A stretch of 64,000 nt of DNA from Eumeta japonica (lineage: Eukaryota > Arthropoda > Insecta > Lepidoptera > Psychidae), in assembly GCA_005406025.1 (NCBI GenBank), contig BGZK01000015.1, positions 186,001 through 250,000 of the forward strand. The letters are read 5' to 3'. The notes below the pieces were generated by a model, which was not told the origin of the DNA, searched no databases, and worked only from the letters and a program-made list of their open reading frames with translations. The translations under genes and the position numbers were made by a program. Below, piece after piece: positions 23,396-34,900 of this stretch (positions within the stretch are counted from its first letter, which is position 1; the number at the start of each line of letters is the position of its first letter).

Positions 23396-23577
23396 GATAC
23401 TTTTATTTAAAGATTTACAAATCAACGTGAACTGTTTTACTTAGTACGCTGATTACATTGTTTGATTTACATGAATAAATTAATAATTATCTAAGAGTCG
23501 GGACGACATTTTTAAGTTTTTGTTAGTAAAATCGTCGAAATGCATACGTTTTGTTGGTGAGTGTACCAGTCCCGTTT

Positions 23578-23627
23578 AGAAAATCGAAAGTATAAAGAAT
23601 TTATTGTCTGTATACTTTCGATTTTCT
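23578..23627. repeat. 17-bp perfect stem-loop
   Basis: agaaaatcgaaagtata (23578-23594) and its exact inverse (23611-23627) are separated by 16 nt. Confidence 0.85.
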
Positions 23628-23944
23628 CGGAAGGCCGATCATAAACGATTCGTGTTTGATAAATTTTACAACTGATGAACAAATCATACGGGAATAATCT
23701 ATATTTTTATTGTTTGATTGTGCTTGTAAATGTTTTGTAATGGTGACTCGTCATTCGGTAATTTTAAGTGTCGCGAGTCTGATTCTTATAACCAATTTTT
23801 CGTCTATTTAATTTTGTAACAGAACTTTTTACCCAATTACGGCGCAGCAAAGAAGGGCAATTAATTTAACGGCTATGTGTGTATTGTATACGTATTAATG
23901 TTTCAATCCTAGTTCACAATCGACTCGACGGATTTTAAGAATTA

Positions 23945-24254
23945 GAGGCCTCCATAAATTACATCATACAGATTTCATGATTTTTAGAGCTTCTCCCATG
24001 TTCTTTTCACCGATTGTCATATTTGTGTGACTCCTTCTTCTTCTCCATTGGTGTGAAAATATTAAATTATTAATAAAAAATATCCTAAAAATTATTAAAT
24101 TAAAACAGTACTTCCTGAAACTATATTTGAGATTTATAGATGTGACGTCACGAAGCTAATGGCTCGTGCCCTCTTCCTTGTCACACTACGTTACGCTTTC
24201 ACGGCCCCAATCTCACTAATCCTTTTTGGGTAACGTACTTTATGGATGACCCTC
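23945..24254. mobile_element. PIF/Harbinger-like MITE, second copy
   Basis: The ends GAGGCCTCCATAAATTACATCA (left) and GTACTTTATGGATGACCCTC (right) are imperfect inverted repeats. They are flanked by TTA at 23942-23944 and 24255-24257. It is 310 bp and related in its ends and in internal TGACGTCAC-type sequence to the MITE at 2593-2933. Confidence 0.75.
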
Positions 24255-24257
24255 TTA

Positions 24258-25739
24258 TTAAGCGTCAATTGTTTCATCTTCTCCGTAAGTGTCATTGGAC
24301 AAGTTTTGGAACCAGAAAAAAAAAATATTAGAAAGTAAATTGTTGTTACCGTATAGATTATTCGGTAGATTTTTTAAAATCATTACAAGTTTTAACAATT
24401 CGCTATTGAAATTGATGGCATAGGTGTACATAGGTGTTTACATTTGTGAAGCGACTAGAAAAGTGTGTGTGATTCGAAGATTCGACGATAATTCAGATGG
24501 AAATGTTGAAATAGGCAAAATGTTCCAGGTAATTTGAAATGTTAAAAAGCAATGATGAAATGTGAAGAAATACGTTGCTATCCATCTTTTGCCGCGCGTA
24601 GTAACTGTTGCAGGGGTGGACTTTGCAAGGGACGGTGGTGCACTTGGAGAATGATATTTTTGCCCAAAGATCAAGTCTCTGCCGTTTTAAGTCGATTGAA
24701 AACAGTCGCAATGAAAAACTTTTGAACAATCCTCCCGATCACATTTCTCTATCATAATGGTCTGGACTGTGAAATTTACATTTGACACATTAACACAATC
24801 ACCGACACGAGCATGGTAATAATTGTGTTGCCTCATGAAATCCAATGGAAATTAATGAGGCCCTCCAGGTTTGACGCAAGCGCCCACAGTTTTTTGTGTA
24901 TGTTGCATTTCTTTTTTCTTACGAAAAAAAGTAGTGTATAACGAATTCTGGAGACACTTGCCACGAAAATGGAATCATTAATGGTTATATAGGTCATCAA
25001 GGAATGCAAAAAAGAGACGACAAATTTAAAAAAAAACTAAACCGACTACCTACTGAAAGCTGAAAAACAAACGTTAAAAAACGTAAAAGCCGGTTAAGGC
25101 AAAAATAATTGTAGTGTGATTAAAAAAAAACATTTAACGACCAATTACTTTTTAAAGAAACATAAATAAATTATACATTTATTAAAAAAGTTATACTTAT
25201 TGAATTACGATGTAGTGAGTGGTGTTAAATTTCAGAATACAAATTAATAAATAACACGTAAGTAAAAATATGTCGACATACGTATTAAAACCACCTACAT
25301 GGTCACAATTGACTAACTATTACTAATCTCGTTCAAGAATTTCGTGACTTATCTAACAAGTTGAAGAAAAATTAGAACCCCACATCACCAGTTACCTAAT
25401 TATACTTGCTCGTGATTTTGGACACGACATCAACTGGATCACTACATAGCTTATCGTTGAAAAGTTCCATGGTAATCCAAACCAAGGTAATGCATAATCA
25501 AGGTAAATCTAAAGGCAAAATAATCCGAGGTAACTTTACCTATAAATAGATGAAACAGAAACTATAACTCTTCAAACAAAAGCAATCATCAAAGTCAACT
25601 AACTTTGAACCCATAGACAATGAAGCTGTACGTGGGTATACATAAAAACCATCATACAAATTGAGAAACTTATTTTTTTTTAAAGGCAGTAGAACAATCA
25701 AATACAACATATTTGAGTATTTTTTATTATTGCTTATAT
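24258..25739. other. No assignable gene
   Basis: Contains overlapping weak frames near 24438-24729 on the minus strand and a broken coding-like patch, but no recognisable motif. The end at 25000-25110 is A-rich, as in a decayed retroelement tail. Confidence 0.3.
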
Positions 25740-25743
25740 TTAA

Positions 25744-25843
25744 GAAGCTATCAAAAAAGAGCTATCAAGAAAAAGCTATCAAAAAAAAAACTATCAGTAA
25801 AAAGCTATCAAAAAAAACTATCAAGGAAAAGCTATCAAAATAA
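25744..25843. repeat. CTATCA/poly-A minisatellite, about 7 units
   Basis: Seven copies of a 13-16-bp unit (agctatcaaaaaa variants). The overlapping Lys/Ser-rich frames at 25661-25898 are by-products of this repeat. Confidence 0.85.
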
Positions 25844-26614
25844 TTTAGATATTTTTTATTATATTTTCGCCGTACATACAATAGACAACTTTCCATGAAT
25901 TCATCTAAAAAATTGTTTACATTTTGTAAGTTTTCCTTTTATTTATATTTATGCAAGTGCCGAATTTCTAAGTATACCGAACCTTACTTTGTACCGCCCC
26001 TCCCTTATTTTTGCCTTTCTTAATTCCTCGTTTGTGACTATTTACAATTTTATGTATCTTAAAGGGTCGGTTAGATAGCTGTTGAGTAATGAAATAGATG
26101 CTGCATCTATAGGAAGAAAGACCGCTGAGTTCCTTGATTTCATTGCCTGGCCGATGACTCGAAGTTAGATCTGTGACATATTAAGTAATCCTTTTTTTTT
26201 CTAAAAGTATATTTCTCCAGTCTAATCGGTATCGCGATAAAGTAATGAAAGTTTTCTAAAATATAACTGGATTTATAATTAACATCACAACAAGTTTAAC
26301 TTAACAGTTAACTCTACGTCCGCCTTATCGCACTGCTCGGGCAAGAAGTGTCGTAATCATGAAATATCATAAATACTTTTTCTCCCTCTCTATTGACCAC
26401 CAGTTATAATTGCACTGTCATTACAATGTTCGATTTTAATTTCGGGAACTGATCGATTCAAATCGGTAATATCGTTCGATAATTAGCAATTGTCAGAAAA
26501 ATCGATACCGGTGTCGACGCCACCCGGCCTATTTCGCTAAGATACCTTCAAATGAGTTGGGCATGTAATAAACACAAATATTATGGGATTTTTTATTGAC
26601 GACATCATCTACAG

Positions 26615-26808
26615 CAGGTATGGACAACCTTTGACATCTTGTGGGCCAAACTTTAGTATGCAAACAGGTTCACGGGCCGCATTCAAATATAGGTGCATTT
26701 TAAAGTAGTGTTCATAATTTTCAGCGATAGATATCAGACATAAAATTTTTCAGAATGTCTCGCGGGCCTGATCAATTCTTACAGCGGGCCGGCTGTTGCC
26801 CACATATG
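26615..26808. mobile_element. hAT-like MITE, 194 bp
   Basis: The left part is CAGGTATGGACAACC then TTGTGGGCC; the right part is GGGCCGGCTGTTGCCCACAT. The direct flanks ATCTACAG (26607-26614) and ATCTACAA (26809-26816) match at 7 of 8 bases, consistent with a hAT target duplication. Confidence 0.78.
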
Positions 26809-27289
26809 ATCTACAATGTCGTCATAGTTCTGTATACACAGAAGGGCCATAGAGTTTTGCTTTTTCTTGAAGTAACACAGATATATAATAGAGTTTGACA
26901 ACTCCTTGTGAAGTATGTGCTAACACTAGTTCCGACACGGATTCGTATCGATTTCTTATAATCGGGATGATATTTTGACGATTTGACGGGTAAATATAGC
27001 GTTGTGCGAGTAATACTAGCGACACACCGACACAATTGCAGGATAGTATTTCAACACATTGATATGATAGATGGACTTCGAAATAAACAACGATGTCATT
27101 TTTTTCTTAGTCTACTGTGCGTAATACTTATTTGCTGCCCGTGCAGTAAGTACTTAATATCAATATAACTAAAATAGAATAGTATTATTAAATCAGAACA
27201 GGAACTTCAAATACTTATCGAAATTAGATCTAAGGTTTAATACTATATGTGATTTGCTTCATTTTTATGTTCACAATCCCAACGTACTG

Positions 27290-27400
27290 GTGTCTCCCCC
27301 GCTTGGTCATTGCATGTTCATTGCGGGTATCCGTGGGCGGCGGTGATCATCTACTCCCTAGTGGCTCACATGCTCTTTGCCCCCAAAAAATCCCAAAACT
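27290..27400 (+). repeat. Dispersed repeat with GGGCGGCGGTGATC core
   Basis: Contains ttgcgggtatccgtgggcgg and cggtgatcatctactcccta. Related fragments lie at 32940-33000 (plus) and 36060-36140 (minus). I recall the consensus as an abundant lepidopteran SINE/LINE tail. Confidence 0.6.
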
Positions 27401-28299
27401 GACGGCACAGCAAAGTGTGTGTACACGTTCCGGAATCTGTCGCTCCTAAACCTATACAGCTTATTGGGAAAACCCACCGCCGACTAATAATTTCTTTCAC
27501 ATGAAAATGTTATATTTCTCACTTATGCCGATCACAATGTGTAACATTCCCAAACGCTAGCGGTGTTTACGTGGTGTCGTGACGAAGAGTTTGCATATTA
27601 CAAGACGTAAGATATATCATACAAATGTCAGAGTGTCGTCAACCGCAATCCAAATAAATACGGAGACCCGATAAGGCACGCGGTGCGATAATGCTGTCTC
27701 CGTGCTATTAAATACCTCTTTCATGTCGTACTCTTATCGGGGCGGTCGCCTGCTTCTGAACGCGATACACCTGTTGATGATTGGAGCATACTGTATACGG
27801 TTTAAGGTCGGCGCAGACGGCACACTCGTTTTATCGTTGTATCCATGCTATAGGAGTAATCTTGTCTTATACGTGTTCATTTAAGTTCTATTACGAACAA
27901 TAGGCCTTCCTAAAATTGTAAATAGTTAACATTATGAGAGCGCATTTGACCTTAAACAAAAGGGATAAAATCATTTATACGACTGTACGTAACAAAGAAA
28001 GTAATTAAATTACAAAATTAATGAAAAAGAAGAATTACTTAGAAAATATCATCATTCAATTGTAACCCATACAATTAGGTAGGTGGATTAATTTTGTACG
28101 TATTTTAAATTACATCATAAATAATACGCATTATAATAATAATGGCATAATTTGCTAGAATAGACGAGGTAATTAAGGTAAGAAAAGTAACGAGTTGAGA
28201 AACGAAAGCTTAGCATTTTACTCTTTTACCTCTATAGTGGTTACTGTGGCAAGTTTCGAAAGACCTCATTGTTCGAGCAGACGCTTCTACACTTTTTTA

Positions 28300-28800
28300 T
28301 TTTAAACTGAGGGACTGTGAGCTGAACTCCTCACGCTGGCGTAGTGCGCGTCGAGAACTGCCAATGAGCGTGCTAGAACACGATGACAACGTCAAAAACG
28401 ACGGCACTAATAGACGTCACTCGTATGACGCGCTATCTCAAGACGTAACATTGGATTATTTTCTATAGCGAAACAGTATAAATATCTTGTTCTTTCCACT
28501 CTCAAGATGGCACGGCGCATTAAAGTGTGCTTTATTGATACGGGCTTGGGGCACGGACCGATCGGCTTAATTTGACTCGGCTTTTAAACTCGTTGGTTGA
28601 TTCGCCCGCGGTCAGTATAGAACTCTGCACCTATAGGTTCAAAGACAACACTATTACTGCTGAGACATCTCGGCTCGTCGTTTCCACACGTCAAGTGATG
28701 ACTTGTATACGGTAATCTAAATGATCGGCTGCTTCTCTATTCGTCTCGAATGAACACGAATCTGTTGCAGCAACTTCATAGGTCCACGTCCACCTGCTAC
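28300..28800. promoter_or_regulatory. GC-rich island with promoter-like motifs
   Basis: Contains TATAAATAT near 28477 and GGTCAGTATAG near 28608-28618, which resembles an insect initiator. There is no clear exon or donor, so the strand and the transcript served are unknown. Just upstream, 27400-28300 shows nothing else I can assign. Confidence 0.3.
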
Positions 28801-28984
28801 CCAGAAACGTAAAATGACACACAATTGTCCTTGGTGAAGTTCATTACGAGTATTTTCCGTGTCCCGCAGAAATTTACAGGTTTAGGATTTTTCTTTGAGT
28901 TTTCCCATAAGTTTATGAGTATGGTCATCTGTTAAACATCATTCATTTTGTCACTACAAAGAATGTATTAGTTTGGGGAATTTT

Positions 28985-29685
28985 TTTTCCGCATTTTATA
29001 AGTAAAAAGTTGGTTGGTTGTACTGTTTGTATCTGGCTAGTTTTGATACCATCATATAGATGACACTTCAAAAAACGAAAAATAAAAAGTGAAAACGGAG
29101 TCCTGCCATTTTTCTATTGTGTGTCTGTCCATGAAAATGAGTGAATCTAACGTAGAAATTAGATATATTTTGAAATTTCATTATAAAAAACAGAAAAATG
29201 CGACACAAGCCGTGAAAAAATTTTGGGACGTTAATAAATTTAATGCGGTGTGGGTAGGTGTAGCAAAAACTGGTACAAATGTTTTCAACCCGGTAATTTT
29301 AATGTCAAAGAGGAACCTCGCTCTGGTCGATCTGTTCCGATAAATTTGATTCCATTTTGGAAAAAGTAAAGCAAGATCCGCATATTAGTTGTTACGACAT
29401 AGCTGAAGAGCTGAGGATTGACCACAAAACAGTTTTGACCCATTTGAAAAAAGTTGGATTTACAAAAAAGCTCGATACTTGGATCACACACGATCTCACT
29501 GAAAGAAATCTAATGAATCGGGTACTCAATTGCGATTCTCTATTGAAATGTAATGAAACCGAACCGTTTTTGAAAATCATCAAATTCGGATCTCTATTGC
29601 TAACATCTGATAACACTCAAGCAAGAAATAATGAAAAAAAAAATATCTTGAATTTTTATATAAAATATTAAAAAACTTTTTCCCC
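28985..29685 (+). pseudogene. Internally deleted mariner (same lineage as the 7140 copy)
   Basis: The 5' part of the transposase remains: MSESNVEIRYILKFHYKKQ (from 29136), then after a frameshift ILEKVKQDPHISCYDIAEEL, HKTVLTHLKKVGF and DLTERNLMN, ending at NETEPFLK (near 29575). After that residue the sequence jumps to the 3' end (ttttatataaaatattaaaa, then ACTTTTTCCCCGGGTCGG), so the whole catalytic core is deleted. This is a short, non-autonomous and dead derivative. It is less decayed than the copy at 7140. Confidence 0.87.
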
Positions 29686-32607
29686 GGGTCGGGCCCTTCC
29701 ACTTGACCAACCTGATTCTGTATCTGGAACAAATCTAATTCTTTTCGTCGAATAGATAGAGCTAAAATAATTTGTGAGAAACGAATAAAAAGACAACCAG
29801 GTGAGTTACCTCGTATGTAAGACCTCGGTTTTTTTTATCGGGTGTATAGTATCCTAAAAATAACAATATGAGCTATTTATAAATTAAAATCTGGAGATAG
29901 GGTTCTTCAAAGAAAACAATAATCTTACTAACTGCATGTTGCCAATGTTATATCTATTAAAACAAAAATAAATGTATATATTTACACAAAACATTAAAAC
30001 CTTTTTTTAAGGTAAGTGACAGCCACAATACATACTACGGACGGTTACAAGTACAACGCACGAAACTTTGCCGCTGTGAAGTTCGTCAGGAAAGCGTCGC
30101 AATTACGTAAATTAGGAACGCGGCTGAAGATAATGAAGTGTCGGGTAGCGTAATACTTAAGCAGTATAGCATTCGTAGCTAAATCAGAATAGAGCCGATT
30201 CAGTAACTTATACACGCGTCTCTATAATAAAATTCCTTAAGTAATGGAATTGATTATTAAAAAAAAAAAATGGAACCCAGCTCATGAAAAAAAGCGTCAA
30301 ACATTTAAATAATGGTAACGCATATCGTCAAACACCGATGTAATAAATTTGCAACCGAATTTATCATGCACTGTTTGATTTTTAAGAGTCCTTCATGCGT
30401 CAAACCTTTTACTTTCATGGGGTGTATAACACCTTACATTACATAAACTTTTGTTTTTTTTGTCAGAAAGTGTTACAAAATAAATAAAAAAACAAAGCCT
30501 ATCCACGTCTCGGCAAACATGTCAATCAGTTTAGATTTGACACAATACAAAAGTTTTCCGTTATTCGCCAGCGTCAAAGTAGGCATCATTCTTCAATCAG
30601 AGCTGTTGTGCTAAATTGAAGGCACTTGATCGTTTGACCGACGACTGTCTGCCGGGTTACAAGAGAACCTGACTGTATTGCTATAGTCGTGCCTACAATA
30701 CAACATATTATATATTATAACCGTAATATCATAAGTTAATACTAGCTTTCTGCCCGCGACTTTGCCAGAGTGGACTTCTAATGTGTTCCAATTCTACTCC
30801 CGGTACTATTCCTGATTTCGATACCAGTCCCGCTTTCAATCCCAATATTAGTACCAATAACGGTGTCGATTTCTACGAGGGCGAGGCAAATGTTAGTCTC
30901 AAAATAAAATATAGGCTATATTACTCGGGGGTAGTGTACCTTTTCATTAGAGAAAAATTATTTAGAAACAGTGTACTAGTTCGATTCAAAAGTACGAAAT
31001 GCGAATGAATTCGACGATGAATGCTAAAATAGTTTGCATAAAAACCTTCTCCATGAAAACACATACATGCACCAAATTATGCGAATTCATCAGTATTTGC
31101 GTATCAAGAAAGCAAATGGAATGTTAACCGAAAGAAATTGAAAACTATTGGAAATGAATGAATAAAAATTTCTATAGATAGAAAAACAACGAAAGTAGGT
31201 CGAGTATTATAGGTACAAAACTAATTTGAAACCTATCCTTAGACACTATTATTACTAGCCGAAGTCGCGGTTGTAATCCGTCAAAAGGGCAGAGTATTCT
31301 TATCACGTTTGCGTGTACTATTATTTATATATGATTTGTACAGCGCACTTAGCGGCCGTTTTATGTAGTTTACAAACGCCCATGCGTACGATAGTAAACG
31401 CTTACATCAATAAAATCAAAAATTCACACTCTGCCTTCAATATGTTTGTCTGTTACTCGAAACTGTTTCGTCACGGCTAATTGCTCTATGAGACGAATTA
31501 TTCGTCTTTTTATTAATTATCTCTCACCAAATTTTTATTGGTGTTAATAAATTTAATTAAAATTCGTATATGTTTATGATTTGGTCGCGCTTCACTGTAG
31601 GTACTACATAATTATATATTATGGTTTTAAAATTTATTTTAATGTTATACTATCTGTAGACTATGGGGATATTTTGAAACACTTAATACTGAATCAATCC
31701 GTCATAAATATCACCAAACACATTATATGAATTATATTTCTGTAAACATAATCGAAATAGTGCACTCCTTCAAAACCCGATTCATAAATTTCTATAAGAA
31801 TTTACGTAATTTTTTGTCAGCCTTGTTTATTAAAAAAAAAATAGTCTTCAGTAACTGAACACCTTTTAATATTATTATTGTTGTCTAATTAATTTAATAA
31901 TATAGTCTTCGTGTAGTGAAATAATTATCATTTTTATAAAAATTATAACCATAACATATTGCTTAATTAACAATGGATAAGAATTTTTTATTCTTTTTTT
32001 TTTCCGTAACTGTATTTAATGGAGTATCTTGGTACTGGTGTTATTTTTTAAATTATTCATGTGAAGTAAAATAAAAAAAAAAATGGTGAACGGTCGATTA
32101 CGTCGCCTCGCCTAGACTCACACTCACTCATAGAGAAGATATGTCTAGATTGCTAGACTATAGTGTCCCACTGGCGAGCTTGAAACAAGGTCTATTCTGA
32201 TCTTTCAGTCTCATGGGATAATAATTGACACGTACTGGGTGTCCAAAATCTTTTTTGCCGATATAAGCTTCTGTATGATTGTTTTTAGTTTGTGACAGCG
32301 TTTATAATTTTTAGACGCAAGGATAAAACTGGTATCATCACTATATTAATTTTATTTCTATAATAGAATTAACAATACGTATAAAAAAGTTAATAACATT
32401 TATCATAAGTAATTAATTAAAGCATTCCTTCATAGTAATAAATAATAACGCACTCCTTATAATTGTGCTGTGCTGTAGCGAACTTGGCTACACGCATGAA
32501 AAGGGGCCGGCCCGACTATTGCAATGTCACACTCTCACAGAATGCAGACGCGAAGTATTTGTATTTCGTTTAATGAGTTAGGTTAGGTTCCTATAGCCTA
32601 TTCCTAC
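29686..32607. other. AT-rich sequence with one repeat fragment
   Basis: At 30739-30990 there is a dispersed fragment starting tactagctttctgcccgcga. It is followed by a GAT/ACC-rich quasi-repeat (cccggtactattcctgattt) resembling the inverted sequence at 40640-40840. Nothing else was identified. Confidence 0.4.
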
Positions 32608-32935
32608 TTTCCTAAAAGATCCAGTGGTCAAGTCCCCCCCTCCATCAGATATCCTTTTTCTTTGAAAAGATCCGGTAGCTTACTCCTCCCTCCATTAGTT
32701 ACGATATACCTTCCTAAAAAATCCGGTGGTCCACTCCTCCTCTATCAGATATCCTTTTTCTTTCGAAAAGATCCGGTAGCCCACTCCTTCCTCCATCAGA
32801 TACGATATATCTTCCTAAATGACGCGGTGGTTCACTCCCCCTCCATCAGAAACCCTTTTTCTTCCTAAAAGTTCCAGTGACCCACCCCGCTTTCCATCGA
32901 ATATCTTATTCCTTTCTACAAGACCGACAACGCAC
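32608..32935. repeat. 52-bp minisatellite with dimeric (104-bp) higher-order pattern
   Basis: Six to seven units begin TTCCTAAAAGATCC or TTTGAAAAGATCC, contain GGTGGTCCACTCCTCC-like centres, and end CCATCAGATATCC or CCATCAGATACGATAT. In the first four units the two variants alternate (ttcctaaaa then tttgaaaa), suggesting that a dimer was amplified. Divergence rises towards 32935. The frame at 32662-32868 merely reads through the repeat. Confidence 0.85.
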
Positions 32936-33539
32936 TAGTGGTTCCTCTGGGGTTGTAAGTGTCCATGGGCGGCAGTGATCATCTGCTCTCTGGTGGAAAA
33001 AGAAGCGTTTGCGCGTGTAGTTTTTTAATAACTACATACTTTGTAATAATACGTATATTGTACTTATTACAAAATTTTCTCGTCTAGTCTTAATATAAAT
33101 AACCCCAAACCTTTGGAATAAGTTTTTTTCAAAAAAAAAAGAAAATGATTATTTTCTATGAATGTATTATCATTTCGCATCTATGCGTATCATTATTGAA
33201 AAATATATTTAGGTATAATAATTATGAATCATTTAACTAGAATCTATTTCGTTGATTTATGTCAGTCATATATAATATACCATATTATTAACAAATAATA
33301 ATATAACTTTATTGTGTAAAAGTATAGGTTTTATATTTATTTAAAGTTACATTGTTTTGTTGTCATAATAAGACACACATTCAATTCATAACAATTTAAT
33401 TCGATTTCGATTTCATATTGCTCGTGTGCAATGGTAACACTGAGCAATCGATCAACCTGTCATTGGAAATCGTTGCCGCAGACTTGTAGACGTGTGTATA
33501 TGTTTGACGTGGGAGGTTTGGCACAGCGCCCTAACTCAT

Positions 33540-33683
33540 CGGCGGATCCAAGGGGGGGTCTTGGGTGACGAGTCCCCCCCATAGGTGGGTCTTTGTTTTA
33601 TTACTGTAATCAAATTAGAGTCAGTCCTGGCCAAACCTTGTATGTGTGACCCCCTTTACTCGGAGGCTCGATCCACGCCTGCC
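33540..33683. mobile_element. Short MITE-like sequence with GGATCC-type ends
   Basis: cggcggatccaagggggggt at the left is matched at the right by cgatccacgcctgcc, roughly inverted and enclosing two G/C runs. I recall GCGTGGATCC ends in insect MITEs. The target duplication is not clear. Confidence 0.4.
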
Positions 33684-34411
33684 TTATCTCAAGTAACAAA
33701 ATTCTGTACGGGCGGCCATTCGTAGTCACAAATACATATGCATATTGCATTGTCGCTAATTTTACAAAATACGTATATGAATATATAAATTATTGAGGTA
33801 CTAAATTATGAATATAACGCAGTTTGTAATTTCAAAAGCGGTATCATTTTTTAGGGAAGTAAGTTTTCAGAACTGCCCGAAAATCATTTGGAAATTCTGC
33901 ATGAAAAGTTCAGTTTTACGAATATTAAACACCGTTTCATTAATAAACCATAATATATACGATTCGAGCCAGATAAACAAAGAAGAAATGCACGGTCTTA
34001 CAAAATACGATGTTATTCGGTGTATTTGGAACGTCGCGTCCCGTCACATCAATTCAGGTGCCCTCTTCCCAGCTCGTCATATATTTTCACGCTAAACAAT
34101 CACCTCTCCGCTATATTTACAATGAACGTATTTCGTGGACGCCCGACGCTTAAGAACTTTAAGACATGGCATTGTTTTTTGTCGTGATTGAACATTTCGT
34201 AAGGTTTAACCGTACTACTATATAAATCTTAAGTTCTAACTGTACAGTTTTTTTGTCAAATTCCGTAATAAATATTCGGTATATGAACCGTTGTCTCTAA
34301 TTCTTCCAATTATTAAATTTCGTTCTGTCTATCTGTATGTATTTTTATAACCTAAGATCGGTGGGTCCCATCTTAATAAAATTGATTGCATACGAAAACA
34401 AATACAAATAA

Positions 34412-34897
34412 GGGAACATACCCATACTACGTGACCCGTTTACTGGGGTCTTCAAAATACTACGATTAGTCACAGGACGGGGGAGGGGCTTAAGGCTTTA
34501 TCACGTAGTCAGAGAATTTACGCGCTTTTTCCGGAGATATATTCAAATTATGACGCGCAGCATTTAGCACTTTTTTAAACTCACAGATGGCAACACTAAC
34601 GCAAATATGCCGGGACGCCAGCTGATTTAAAACTGATAGTTTTTGTACTCATTAAAAAATGATGTCCTTATATAGTATTCTATTTGTAGTAAACCGTAAG
34701 TACCTGTTACAATATGTTTTGAAATAGGTTTTTTCTCGTTGATTATATTAACTTTCTGTTAGCAAAAGAAAATGATTTAAAATCATGTTTATGAATTACT
34801 ACGTGAAAACTATGGGTCTCAACATATACTACAGTTGGTCATCGAAGGGGGGGGGGGGAGTTGTAAAATATGGGTCACGTAGTATGGGTATGTTCCC
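34412..34897. mobile_element. MITE with perfect 26-bp inverted ends and TAA duplication
   Basis: The left end at 34412-34437 (GGGAACATACCCATACTACG, then TGACCC) is exactly inverted at 34872-34897. The flanks are TAA at 34409-34411 and 34898-34900. It is 486 bp without coding capacity and contains a run of 12 G near 34847. The 3-bp TAA duplication fits the PIF/Harbinger group. The perfect ends argue for a fairly recent insertion. Confidence 0.9.
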
Positions 34898-34900
34898 TAA

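Noticed and set aside
25661..25898. Overlapping Lys/Ser-rich frames resembling a low-complexity protein
   Set aside because: Produced entirely by the CTATCA/poly-A repeat; two frames give equivalent nonsense.
32662..32868. 68-codon frame with repeated peptide units
   Set aside because: It simply reads through the 52-bp minisatellite.
33808..34095. 95-codon open frame
   Set aside because: No domain, no splice signals, and AT-rich codon use like the surrounding non-coding DNA.
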